From assembly GCA_002327255.1 (NCBI GenBank), contig DCUM01000218.1, positions 1-11,940 of the forward strand: a stretch of 11,940 nt of DNA, written 5' to 3'. Within the stretch, counting starts at the first letter, position 1. The number at the start of each line of letters is the position of its first letter. Shown here in pieces: positions 1-6,422 of the stretch. The stretch is from a bacterium UBA2214. GTDB taxonomy: Bacteria; Zhuqueibacterota; Zhuqueibacteria; Residuimicrobiales; Residuimicrobiaceae. A program made the translations under genes and the position numbers. Below the pieces are notes generated by a model. That model had not been told where the DNA came from. It worked only from the letters and a program-made list of their open reading frames with translations, and did no database searches.

Positions 1-425
1 GCCGAGCCCCACTGGCCGGCGCCGGTCTCGGTGGTCAGTTTTTTGATGCCAAATACCTTGTTATAATAGGCCTGGGCGACGGCGGTGTTGGGTTTATGGC
101 TGCCCGCCGGGCTGATGCTCTCGTTCTTGTAATAGATGCGCGCCGGTGTTCCCAGGGCTTTTTCCAGGCCGCGAGCGCGCATCAAAGGCGCCGGCCGCCA
201 CAGTCTGTAGATGTTCAAAACCTCTTCGGGAATATCCACCCAACGATCGCTGCACACTTCCTGCTCGATCAAATTCATCGGAAAAACCGGCGCCAGCATA
301 TCCGGTGTGATGGGTTTGCCATCGGGACCGAGTGGCGGCAAGGGCGGCTTGGGAAAATCAGCCATAATATTATACCATTGTCGCGGCATCTCGCTCTCGT
401 GCAGCAGGAATTTTCTTGTTTCCAT
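1..425 (-). CDS. trpB2: TrpB2-type tryptophan synthase beta chain (partial, N-terminal 141 codons)
   Basis: This is the N-terminal part of a PLP enzyme that condenses indole with serine to give tryptophan. The gene starts at the ATG complementary to 423-425 and leaves the window at its left edge. Visible marks are the motif around residues 108-113 (AGSHKPN, with K111 as the expected PLP Schiff-base lysine) and ETGAGQWGS at residues 133-141. Together with the long N-terminal segment before the lysine (residues 1-100, including LWRPAPL near 75-81), these are typical of TrpB2 (the TrpB-like family) rather than the shorter TrpB1. A strong ribosome site (AGAAGGAG, complement of 433-440) fixes the start. 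It lies downstream of a trp leader peptide and attenuator, so expression should fall when charged tRNA-Trp is plentiful. TrpB2 proteins can work with TrpA or as free indole-scavenging synthases. Whether trpA follows cannot be seen here. The identification is firm, and the C-terminal part is outside the window. Confidence 0.93.
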   Translation of the reverse strand, partial: METRKFLLHESEMPRQWYNIMADFPKPPLPPLGPDGKPITPDMLAPVFPMNLIEQEVCSDRWVDIPEEVLNIYRLWRPAPLMRARGLEKALGTPARIYYKNESISPAGSHKPNTAVAQAYYNKVFGIKKLTTETGAGQWGS

Positions 426-510
426 GGCGTTTCTCCTTCTGGGGTTATGGGTGGGCCCTGTCGTCACACGGGGTGAAAAAGGGCGGCATGTAAAAAATGA
501 CTTGGCCTGC

Positions 511-550
511 AAAAAAAAAGCCCGCTGCGTCTTTTATACGTAGCGGGCTT
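511..550 (-). terminator. Attenuator terminator of the trp leader (helix 3:4 plus U-tract)
   Basis: On the minus strand, bases 550-538 pair with 518-530 in a GC-rich stem of 12 pairs interrupted by one A.C mismatch (541/527). The loop is seven bases (531-537), and nine U residues are encoded through 519-511. This is a textbook intrinsic terminator. It lies after the stop codon of the Trp-rich leader peptide and about 85 bases before the trpB2 start, so it would block transcription of trpB2 when it forms. On the plus strand the stem lacks a downstream T-tract, so I call it for the minus strand only. Confidence 0.93.
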
Positions 551-613
551 GAATAAACCAAGCTGATGGATTTATAACCGGAAAGATGCCTCCTCGATCC
601 CACTACGTATGGG
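536..613 (-). promoter_or_regulatory. trp antiterminator: segments 2 and 3 of the attenuator
   Basis: Minus-strand RNA from 610-599 (AUACGUAGUGGG) is complementary over 12 consecutive bases to 547-536 (CCCGCUACGUAU), with a single U.G wobble (602/544). The second segment is also the 5' arm of the terminator stem, so the two helices exclude each other. Segment 2 begins about 10 bases after the last Trp codon, so a ribosome stalled on the Trp codons would leave it free to pair with segment 3 and permit read-through. A small local hairpin within 599-613 (CCC...GGG), or seven-base pairing of 597-603 with 669-675 inside the leader coding region, could act as the protector (1:2) state. Pairings are read directly. 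The switching mechanism is inferred from the E. coli-type trp attenuator. Confidence 0.88.
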
Positions 614-685
614 CGTGCGCCACCACCACCAGTTGCAGCAGAAGCCGGTCGGGTTGTGTAACACTGTCATGGGATGAGCGTGCAT
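572..685 (-). CDS. trpL: trp operon leader peptide with four tandem Trp codons (37 aa)
   Basis: This short reading frame starts at the ATG complementary to 683-685 and ends at TAA (572-574). It encodes 37 residues, with Trp at positions 19-22 in four consecutive TGG codons (620-631). Flanking residues are CCN before and RTP after the Trp run. A GGAG ribosome site (complement of 692-695) lies six bases upstream of the start. The frame sits between a strong promoter and an intrinsic terminator, directly ahead of trpB2. This is the role of a trp leader peptide: its translation senses charged tRNA-Trp, and the peptide itself needs no function. At 37 codons it is longer than the 14-residue E. coli TrpL, and the Trp codons sit in the middle rather than near the end. 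It is too short to be noticed by ordinary gene calling, but every expected neighbouring element is present. Confidence 0.92.
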   Translation of the reverse strand: MHAHPMTVLHNPTGFCCNWWWWRTPIRSGIEEASFRL

Positions 686-708
686 TAAAATCTCCGTTTG
701 TTTCCGCC

Positions 709-737
709 AATATAGATATTTTTTATGAACCTGTCAA
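709..737 (-). promoter_or_regulatory. sigma70-type promoter of the trpL-trpB2 unit
   Basis: On the minus strand a consensus -35 box TTGACA (complement of 732-737) is followed, after exactly 17 bases, by a -10 box TATATT (complement of 709-714). The expected transcription start near 702 leaves about 17 bases of leader before the trpL start codon, including its ribosome site. The spacer is A/T-rich. No trp operator can be recognised with confidence. Confidence 0.85.
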
Positions 738-820
738 GAATTTTTTTGCAAAGCACGCACGCCCTTTTCTCCTCGCCGCGGCCGTTGATGGCCCGGTATC
801 ACTGAACGCGTTGCGCCCAC

Positions 821-3781
821 TCATTGCAATCGTTCCGTCACGACGCCATCGATCAAGCGCTCCATCAGCGCCGTTCCCGTGCCGAGGGTCTCCTGGATAT
901 GCGCCAGCAGCGCTTCCGCGCTTTCATGCCGTGTCACCCCGGCGCGCCAGGTTGCCGTGATGCTGTGCAAATAATAAACCTCAATGTCATCATCCGCCGC
1001 AACGGCGAGGCGGTTCAAATTGCGGATCATCCGCAAATACTCATAGTGGCGATATAACGCCTGCAACGTCTCCGCCCACCGCGGCAGGATGGCCTCCAGT
1101 TTCTTGAACAGGCGATAGTTGCTGTTCTCCTGGATTTCAAAGAGCGCCCGGAAAATATCCAGCAACATCTCCACATCCCGCAATCCGCCGCGGATCTCTT
1201 TCAAATTGAGCTGGCCCGGCTGCTCGCGCAGGTGCCGGTTGCGGATCTCGTGCACCATGGCGGAGGCATATTCCTTTTTCCGGCCGAAGACCTGGCCTTC
1301 GATGAATTCTTCCTGAAAAGCCCGCCAGTTGGCATGGGTACCGACCACCATGCGCGCGCCGAGGAGTTGCGACATATCGATGAAGCGCTCCGGATTCCCT
1401 TCCAGGGTCAGTGTGCGTAACTGCGCCGGCGTGGTTAAAAAGGAGCCGAAATGATCCGCGAGCCGGTAGTGCGGCATGATGCCGCTGCGCGCAACGGCGC
1501 GATGCATACGGTTGATGATCTGCGTATAATGGGCGTGGACCTCCTCATCCTCGCTGTCGAGCAAGATGATCATATCGTGGTCATCGTCGAAAGCGAGCAT
1601 ATGACCATATCCGCCCGTCACCAGAATCGTCAAGGGCGATTGCAGCGCTTTGTGACAGGGTTTTTCTTCCAGGATACGGTTCTTGCAGGTATCATAGAGT
1701 AAACTCAAAAAGAGATCCGAAAAAACGGCAAATTCGTCCGAGATGACCAGCGCCGGTGTGCTGCCCAGCAGCAGGAGGCAGACGCGGAAAAATTCGAAAT
1801 CGTGGTAAAGGATGAGCCGGTCGACCCGGTCCCGATAGCCGAGCGTCTGATTGATCTCCGCCAGCAGGCCTTTTCCATAGGACTGCAACTTGTCCGGATC
1901 GTTGAGAAAGCGGTACACGGCGGGGTGGGCTTTGAGCACCTTGTTCATGACGCGGCGCAGGTAATGCGACGTGCCATAATGCAAGGTGACGACATAATCC
2001 AGCCGTTCCCGCGCCGGCACAACGCGCTGGTCCCACAATGCGCGGCGGATGAGCTGTTGGAACTGACGCTGCTGCGCCTCGGTCATGGTGGCGATGAACT
2101 GGTGCAATTCTTGCGGTGTATGATCAAACACGATGCAAAAGCGCTGCACTTCCTCGGTTCCGAGGGGGCGTTGAAAAAAAAGCACCATCATCTGGCGATG
2201 CAGGTCGCGCTGCGCTTCATAGCGATGCAGTAGATTCATGAACGAACAGAGAGTGATGAAGGAATTCCATCCCCAGTCCAGATAACGGCTCAGCAGGGAT
2301 GGATCGCGACGCGATTCACGGTCCAGATCCGCGACCAGGCGATCCATGACCATGCGATCCTCGTGCCCCAAAACCGCGATGATGTCGTCCCAATAGCGCG
2401 TGCCACGAAAAAATTTGGCTTCTTCGAGAAAACGCTGCGCCAGATTCCCCAGGCGGTACTCCCCCGGACCCGTGACCTTGCGGTGATAGAGTAGCCTGCC
2501 GAACGTGGTGATGGAGGCGAGGTGCTGAATCACCGATGGCATGAAGGTTTGCACGGTGGCCTTGCCCAACCGCGCCTTGTTGTAATAATCTGCGATGAAG
2601 AAATCCAGGGCACTGGCGCTGCCCATGTTCTGGTAGCCCATGAAATCGGCAACCAGGGCCAGATTGGAGCGCGTGGCGGGATCGTTGATATAGATTTCCT
2701 CTTCCTGAGAGACAAGCAGATGATAGAGAAAACGCATGACCTCGAGATAGGTGAGACAGACTTCGAGTTTATGATAGGAAATCGCCCGCTTTTTATCATG
2801 ATGCTTCAAGGACTGCAGCAGGGCCCAGGCATTGACCTGGCGCAGCCCAAAAATGGATTTGGCGGCGAAAAGCCCTGCCTTGATCATGCGCAAGCCATCC
2901 ACCTTGGGGTCGATGCGATCATCGGCGAACTCTTTGAACATGAAGGAGCGCGTCTCACCGATGATGCCGCGCAAATAGCCTTCGTGAAATTTCTGACTGC
3001 CGTTTTTCTGCGGCTGGTAATAATAGCGCATGGCAACATTGCGGTGAAAGGCGCTGAAGAGACGCCGGTTGCCGAGGATGCGCGCCGCGCCCAGCATCTC
3101 GTTGATGATGACAAAATCGTGAATTTCGCTGTTCAGCAAGGCCTGATACTCCTCGATGGAAGCCGAGAAGGAGGCCTCGACGCAGACGTGTTCTGAGAGA
3201 TGGTAGTGGGTGGTGATGGCCTTGCGCAGCATCTCCGCATTGAGGCGGGCGATGGCCGCCGTGAGATGCTCCCGCCCCTCCGCTCCGCTGTCGACCACGC
3301 CGATGTCGATGTCATCCTGATCCGAGCGCGTGCCGACACCGAGGAATACGAATTCGCCGCGATAGGTAGCCGGGAGAAAGAGCTTGAGCAATTCCGTCAT
3401 ATAGCCGGCGACGAGCTGGCGGATTTGGTGTCCCACATGGAGCATGAACTCCCGGTAGACCTCGAAGTGGGATTCGCGCCGCGACACCTCCAGGCGCAGC
3501 GCATCGAGGGCATTGAGATTCTGCTGCAGGAACTGCAGCGCGAAATAGCAGCCCAAATCGGCGAGCTTTTCGTCCGGGGAGCGGCCGAGCTCAGCCACCA
3601 TCGCCATCTCGACGCGATAGTCAAAGGGCGTCTCCCAGATATGGATGGCATCACCCAGTTGTTTGCGTTCCAGACGCTCGACAAAACCGTCATATTGTTT
3701 GTCGATGATGTGCAGATATTTGCGGTAATGGTTGCCGAGAATCTGGGCGCGCCGTTTGAGGCGGAAAAGCTGATTGTCCAT
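821..3781 (-). CDS. Large GlnE/GlnD-like protein with two nucleotidyltransferase modules (986 aa)
   Basis: The start is the ATG complementary to 3779-3781, preceded by GAGAGG about ten bases upstream. The open frame continues to 4546, but that part is antisense to sdhA. A first nucleotidyltransferase-like segment lies at residues 145-164 (FLGVGTRSDQDDIDIGVVD), with acidic residues in a DQDDID cluster. A second lies at 718-742 (TGGYG, then DDDHD at 732-736). Both are followed by long helical stretches. At 861-871 the motif KEIRGGLRDVE matches the GG[LI]RD[IV]E signature shared by GlnE (glutamine synthetase adenylyltransferase) and GlnD (PII uridylyltransferase). The preceding LLGARMVVG (806-814) also fits those families. 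Total length and the paired modules resemble GlnE (about 950 aa), while the first DQD motif looks more like DUF294 or GlnD. No HD or ACT domain is evident. The likely role is nucleotidylylation of a nitrogen-regulatory protein, but substrate and direction are unknown. It has its own promoter candidate and is divergent from sdhA. Confidence 0.8.
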   Translation of the reverse strand: MDNQLFRLKRRAQILGNHYRKYLHIIDKQYDGFVERLERKQLGDAIHIWETPFDYRVEMAMVAELGRSPDEKLADLGCYFALQFLQQNLNALDALRLEVSRRESHFEVYREFMLHVGHQIRQLVAGYMTELLKLFLPATYRGEFVFLGVGTRSDQDDIDIGVVDSGAEGREHLTAAIARLNAEMLRKAITTHYHLSEHVCVEASFSASIEEYQALLNSEIHDFVIINEMLGAARILGNRRLFSAFHRNVAMRYYYQPQKNGSQKFHEGYLRGIIGETRSFMFKEFADDRIDPKVDGLRMIKAGLFAAKSIFGLRQVNAWALLQSLKHHDKKRAISYHKLEVCLTYLEVMRFLYHLLVSQEEEIYINDPATRSNLALVADFMGYQNMGSASALDFFIADYYNKARLGKATVQTFMPSVIQHLASITTFGRLLYHRKVTGPGEYRLGNLAQRFLEEAKFFRGTRYWDDIIAVLGHEDRMVMDRLVADLDRESRRDPSLLSRYLDWGWNSFITLCSFMNLLHRYEAQRDLHRQMMVLFFQRPLGTEEVQRFCIVFDHTPQELHQFIATMTEAQQRQFQQLIRRALWDQRVVPARERLDYVVTLHYGTSHYLRRVMNKVLKAHPAVYRFLNDPDKLQSYGKGLLAEINQTLGYRDRVDRLILYHDFEFFRVCLLLLGSTPALVISDEFAVFSDLFLSLLYDTCKNRILEEKPCHKALQSPLTILVTGGYGHMLAFDDDHDMIILLDSEDEEVHAHYTQIINRMHRAVARSGIMPHYRLADHFGSFLTTPAQLRTLTLEGNPERFIDMSQLLGARMVVGTHANWRAFQEEFIEGQVFGRKKEYASAMVHEIRNRHLREQPGQLNLKEIRGGLRDVEMLLDIFRALFEIQENSNYRLFKKLEAILPRWAETLQALYRHYEYLRMIRNLNRLAVAADDDIEVYYLHSITATWRAGVTRHESAEALLAHIQETLGTGTALMERLIDGVVTERLQ

Positions 3782-3836
3782 GTGATAAATCCTCTCTGCT
3801 GCTCTCAGGCGTTCGCAGGCCGTGCTGATTCTTCTC

Positions 3837-3865
3837 ATAATACCAATCCGCGCCGTCAAAATCAA
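3837..3865 (-). promoter_or_regulatory. Promoter candidate for the GlnE/GlnD-like gene
   Basis: On the minus strand TTGATT (complement of 3860-3865) and TATTAT (complement of 3837-3842) are separated by 17 bases. A transcription start near 3830 would give a leader of about 50 bases before the ATG at 3781. The placement is sensible, but this is a motif match only. Confidence 0.55.
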
Positions 3866-3886
3866 GGGAAATGAACGTTTTTTCTC

Positions 3887-3915
3887 TTGACATAATGAAA
3901 ATAGAATCCTATTTT
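3887..3915 (+). promoter_or_regulatory. Promoter candidate for the sdh operon
   Basis: A perfect -35 box TTGACA (3887-3892) is followed after 17 bases by TATTTT (3910-3915), a four-of-six -10 match. Transcription from about 3922 would leave an untranslated leader of about 155 bases before sdhA. The divergent promoter for the nucleotidyltransferase gene begins only about 20 bases away, so one bound regulator could affect both directions. I found no clear operator. Confidence 0.5.
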
Positions 3916-4056
3916 TAACTTGACGAATCACTGGAGACGCACGATTTCTCATCTCATCCAGGACTAACATTTTGAATCCCGCACTCATCATGCATACGTC
4001 GATCCCGCTCTCCCTCGATCCAACCTTTGTTTTATTCCTATACCAACCCCTACAAA

Positions 4057-4073
4057 CCTCTAAAAGAGGAGGA
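4057..4073 (+). promoter_or_regulatory. sdhA ribosome binding site, partly inside a small hairpin
   Basis: The ribosome site AGAGGAGGA (4065-4073) lies five bases before the sdhA ATG and is close to ideal. Its first five bases can pair with CCTCT at 4057-4061 across a three-base AAA loop. The stem is short and leaves GAGG at 4069-4072 mostly open, so I read it as a minor modulator at most. It supports 4079 as the start. Confidence 0.6.
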
Positions 4074-4078
4074 CCTGC

Positions 4079-5797
4079 ATGTCTCAAGTTTTGACCCATG
4101 ATCTCGTCATTTTCGGGGCGGGACTGGCCGGATTGCGTGCGGCCATCGAAGCCTCGCGTCAGACGCAAGGCAAGCTCAACATCGCGGTGGTCACCAAGAA
4201 CCAGATGATGCGCGCCCACTCGGTCGCAGCCGAGGGCGGTACCGCCGCGGTGATGCGCACCGAAGACGGCGACAGCCTCGAACTCCACGCCTGGGATACT
4301 GTCAAAGGCAGCGATTTCCTCGCCGACCAGGATGTGGTCGATCTCTTTGTCAATAGCATGCCCACGGAAATTCTGCAGCTGGACCACTGGGGCATCCCAT
4401 GGACGCGGCGCGAAGACGGCCGCATCGCCCAACGCCCCTTCGGCGGCCACACATATCCCCGCGCCGTGCTCGCAGCCGACAAAACCGGCTTTTTCGAGAT
4501 GCAAACCCTCTACGATACCCTGGTCAAATACAACAATACCACCCACTATAATGAGTATTTCGTCACCTCGATTCTGGTGAGCGACAACCAGTTCCGCGGC
4601 CTGGCGGCCATCAACATGACCACCGGCGAGTTCACCCTCATCCGCGGCAAGGCGATGATCATCTGCACCGGCGGCGGCGGCACCCTCTATGGCTTCACCA
4701 CCTACTCACAGACCGTCACCGGCGACGGCATGGCACTGGCCTATCGCGCCGGCCTGCCGCTGGAGGACATGGAGTTCCTGCAGTTCCATCCCACCGGCCT
4801 GGTGCCTTCCGGCATCCTCATCACCGAGGCATGCCGCGGCGAAGGCGGTTATCTCATCAATGCCAAAGGCGACCGCTTCATGGACAAGTATGCGCCGCAA
4901 AAGATGGAACTGGCGCCGCGCGATCTCATCTCGCGCTCGGAAATGACCGAAATCGAGGAGGGACGCGGCTACAAGGGACCGGGCGGTCTCGATTACATCC
5001 ACCTCGACCTGCGCCATCTCGGCGCTGATCGCATCAACGAGGCCCTGCCACTCATCCGCGAGGTGTGCATGGAATTCAACGACCTCGATCCCATCAACGA
5101 ACCGATCCCGTGCCGGCCGGTGGCCCACTATTCCATGGGCGGCGTCGAGACCGACATCACCGGCGCCACCCGCATCAAGGGCATCTGGGCGGCGGGCGAA
5201 GCCGCCTGCGTCAGCCTGCACGGCGCCAACCGCCTCGGCTCCAATTCCACCGGCGAATGCCTGGTTTACGGCAAGATCACCGGCACCGAAGCGGCCAAAT
5301 ATTGTCAAGGGCTGAGTGCCCCCCCCGCCCTCGCCAAAGAGCTCTTCGAGGAAGAAGAAAAACGCATCTTCGGCACCATGCTGGCGATGAACGGCAGCGA
5401 AAATCTCTATGATCTGCGCAAGGAACTGCGCGCCACCATGGACCAGTACGTCGGCGTCTATCGCACCGGTGAGGAACTCGGCAAGGCGCTGGATATCATC
5501 AAGTCGCTGAAAAAACGCTTCGCCCATATCACCATCCAGGACAAGAGCCGGGCGTACAATACCAATCTCGTGCACGCTCTTGAGCTGCAAAATCTCATTG
5601 ATCTGGCCGAAGTGACGGTGACCGGCGCCCTGACGCGCACCGAATCCCGCGGCGGCCATGCCCGGCGCGATTACCCTGTCCGCGATGACGAGAAATGGCT
5701 CAAACATACCATGGCCTTCCATACCCCCCAGGGGCCAAAACTCGATTACAAACCGGTGGTCATCAACAAGTGGAAACCGGTGGAACGGAAGTATTAG
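4079..5797 (+). CDS. sdhA: Succinate dehydrogenase/fumarate reductase flavoprotein subunit (572 aa)
   Basis: This is the catalytic FAD subunit, which interconverts succinate and fumarate on the cytoplasmic face of the membrane complex and passes electrons to SdhB. The N-terminal Rossmann motif GAGLAG is at residues 13-18. The histidine expected to bind FAD covalently is H47 in RAHSVAAEGG. Catalytic-region motifs are QFHPTG (235-240, H237), TEACRGEGG (R253 as the proton-shuttle arginine) and RPVAHYSMGG (H350). The C-terminal FAD signature GEAACVSLHGANRLGSNS lies at 373-390. Length is normal for the family. It is the first gene of the sdhACDB operon, followed by an 86-base gap holding an octamer repeat, then sdhC. 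All key residues are present, so it should be active. Sequence alone does not separate succinate oxidation from fumarate reduction. Confidence 0.96.
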   Translation: MSQVLTHDLVIFGAGLAGLRAAIEASRQTQGKLNIAVVTKNQMMRAHSVAAEGGTAAVMRTEDGDSLELHAWDTVKGSDFLADQDVVDLFVNSMPTEILQLDHWGIPWTRREDGRIAQRPFGGHTYPRAVLAADKTGFFEMQTLYDTLVKYNNTTHYNEYFVTSILVSDNQFRGLAAINMTTGEFTLIRGKAMIICTGGGGTLYGFTTYSQTVTGDGMALAYRAGLPLEDMEFLQFHPTGLVPSGILITEACRGEGGYLINAKGDRFMDKYAPQKMELAPRDLISRSEMTEIEEGRGYKGPGGLDYIHLDLRHLGADRINEALPLIREVCMEFNDLDPINEPIPCRPVAHYSMGGVETDITGATRIKGIWAAGEAACVSLHGANRLGSNSTGECLVYGKITGTEAAKYCQGLSAPPALAKELFEEEEKRIFGTMLAMNGSENLYDLRKELRATMDQYVGVYRTGEELGKALDIIKSLKKRFAHITIQDKSRAYNTNLVHALELQNLIDLAEVTVTGALTRTESRGGHARRDYPVRDDEKWLKHTMAFHTPQGPKLDYKPVVINKWKPVERKY

Positions 5798-5845
5798 ACG
5801 TTGGAACGTTGGAACGTTGCAACGTCGAACAGTTGGCACGTTAAA
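5798..5845 (+). repeat. Six degenerate 8-bp tandem units in the sdhA-sdhC gap
   Basis: Directly after the sdhA stop codon, six consecutive octamers can be laid out: ACGTTGGA, ACGTTGGA, ACGTTGCA, ACGTCGAA, CAGTTGGC, ACGTTAAA. The first two are identical and the rest drift. The core AACGTT is itself palindromic. The array ends about 38 bases before sdhC and does not cover its ribosome site. The period of eight is not a multiple of three, so it is not a coding repeat. Similar TTGGAACG-type arrays are, from memory, common between genes in several uncultivated bacterial lineages. Confidence 0.85.
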
Positions 5846-5883
5846 ACAGGAAATAACTTTTCATCCAATAAAGGGATCAAGAT

Positions 5884-6330
5884 ATGACTGATGAAAAGAA
5901 CCATTTATCGAACAAGCTCGGCATCTGGGGTTGGCTCGGCGGCGGACGCTACGGCCTGGAACGCTACGCCTATACGCTGCACCGCCTCACCGGCCTCGGA
6001 CTGCTGCTCTATTTCATCCTCCACATCTTTGTCACCGGTTCGCGACTGGGCGGGCCGGAATCCTGGAGCGCCTCCATGGCCGTCTATGAAACAGGCCTGT
6101 TCAAAATCGGCGAATTCCTGGTCTTTGTCGCTTTCATCTACCATGGTCTGAACGGCATCCGGCTCGGATTGACCGAACTGGGTTTCCTGATGGGAAAACC
6201 GGAGCGGCCGCTCTTCCCCTACCGCAGCTCTGTGATGCGGCAGCGGCCGGTGCTGATCGTCATCATGGTGCTGGCAGTGATATTAATCCTCGCCGGCGGG
6301 CTCGATTTCTTCGTCCTCACCAGTCACTGA
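5884..6330 (+). CDS. sdhC: Succinate dehydrogenase cytochrome b subunit SdhC (148 aa)
   Basis: This is a membrane anchor subunit of the Sdh complex, which helps bind haem b and quinone. Three hydrophobic segments are visible at about residues 35-52, 74-92 and 121-143. The family signature HRLTG is at residues 33-37, a second histidine in the first helix is H47 (LHIFVTG), and YHGLNGIRL at 86-94 holds H87, the usual axial haem ligand position. The HRxTG plus HxLNGIR pattern resembles SdhC of actinobacterial and similar enzymes. A weak ribosome site (AAGGGA, 5871-5876) precedes the ATG, which is reached through the octamer repeat region after sdhA. H47 together with H87 raises the possibility of a two-haem anchor, but that is an inference. 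Confidence 0.92.
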   Translation: MTDEKNHLSNKLGIWGWLGGGRYGLERYAYTLHRLTGLGLLLYFILHIFVTGSRLGGPESWSASMAVYETGLFKIGEFLVFVAFIYHGLNGIRLGLTELGFLMGKPERPLFPYRSSVMRQRPVLIVIMVLAVILILAGGLDFFVLTSH

Positions 6331-6350
6331 TGAAGCGCTTCGCAGAGCAT

Positions 6351-6371
6351 GTCCCCTCGCGCGAGCGGGAC
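6351..6371 (+). other. Intercistronic hairpin between sdhC and sdhD
   Basis: GTCCC at 6351-6355 pairs with GGGAC at 6367-6371. The inner CTC at 6356-6358 pairs with GAG at 6363-6365 around a GCGC loop, leaving one C bulged (6366). No T-tract follows, so it is not a terminator. A role in mRNA processing or stability is possible but unproven. The 92-base sdhC-sdhD gap holds nothing else apart from the sdhD ribosome site. Confidence 0.5.
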
Positions 6372-6422
6372 GTTCTCAAAAAACAGGATTATATGAAATT
6401 TTCCGGATAAGGAGAATGTACC

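Noticed and set aside
445..489. A 14-codon minus-strand frame between the attenuator terminator and trpB2.
   Set aside because: No ribosome site and no distinctive codons. It is probably chance.
586..960. A 124-codon plus-strand frame covering the trp leader.
   Set aside because: Its sequence is the complement of the leader peptide and of the end of the nucleotidyltransferase gene. It matches no known family.
2522..3874. Two 224-codon plus-strand frames opposite the nucleotidyltransferase gene.
   Set aside because: Antisense shadows. The minus strand carries the nucleotidyltransferase motifs and a normal start.
3782..4546. Upstream in-frame extension of the large minus-strand gene (about 255 more codons).
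   Set aside because: It runs antisense through the start of sdhA, contains no recognisable domain, and the ATG at 3781 has its own ribosome site and promoter.
4706..5839. A 377-codon open frame antisense to sdhA.
   Set aside because: It is the shadow of a high-GC gene. SdhA on the opposite strand has every catalytic motif intact.
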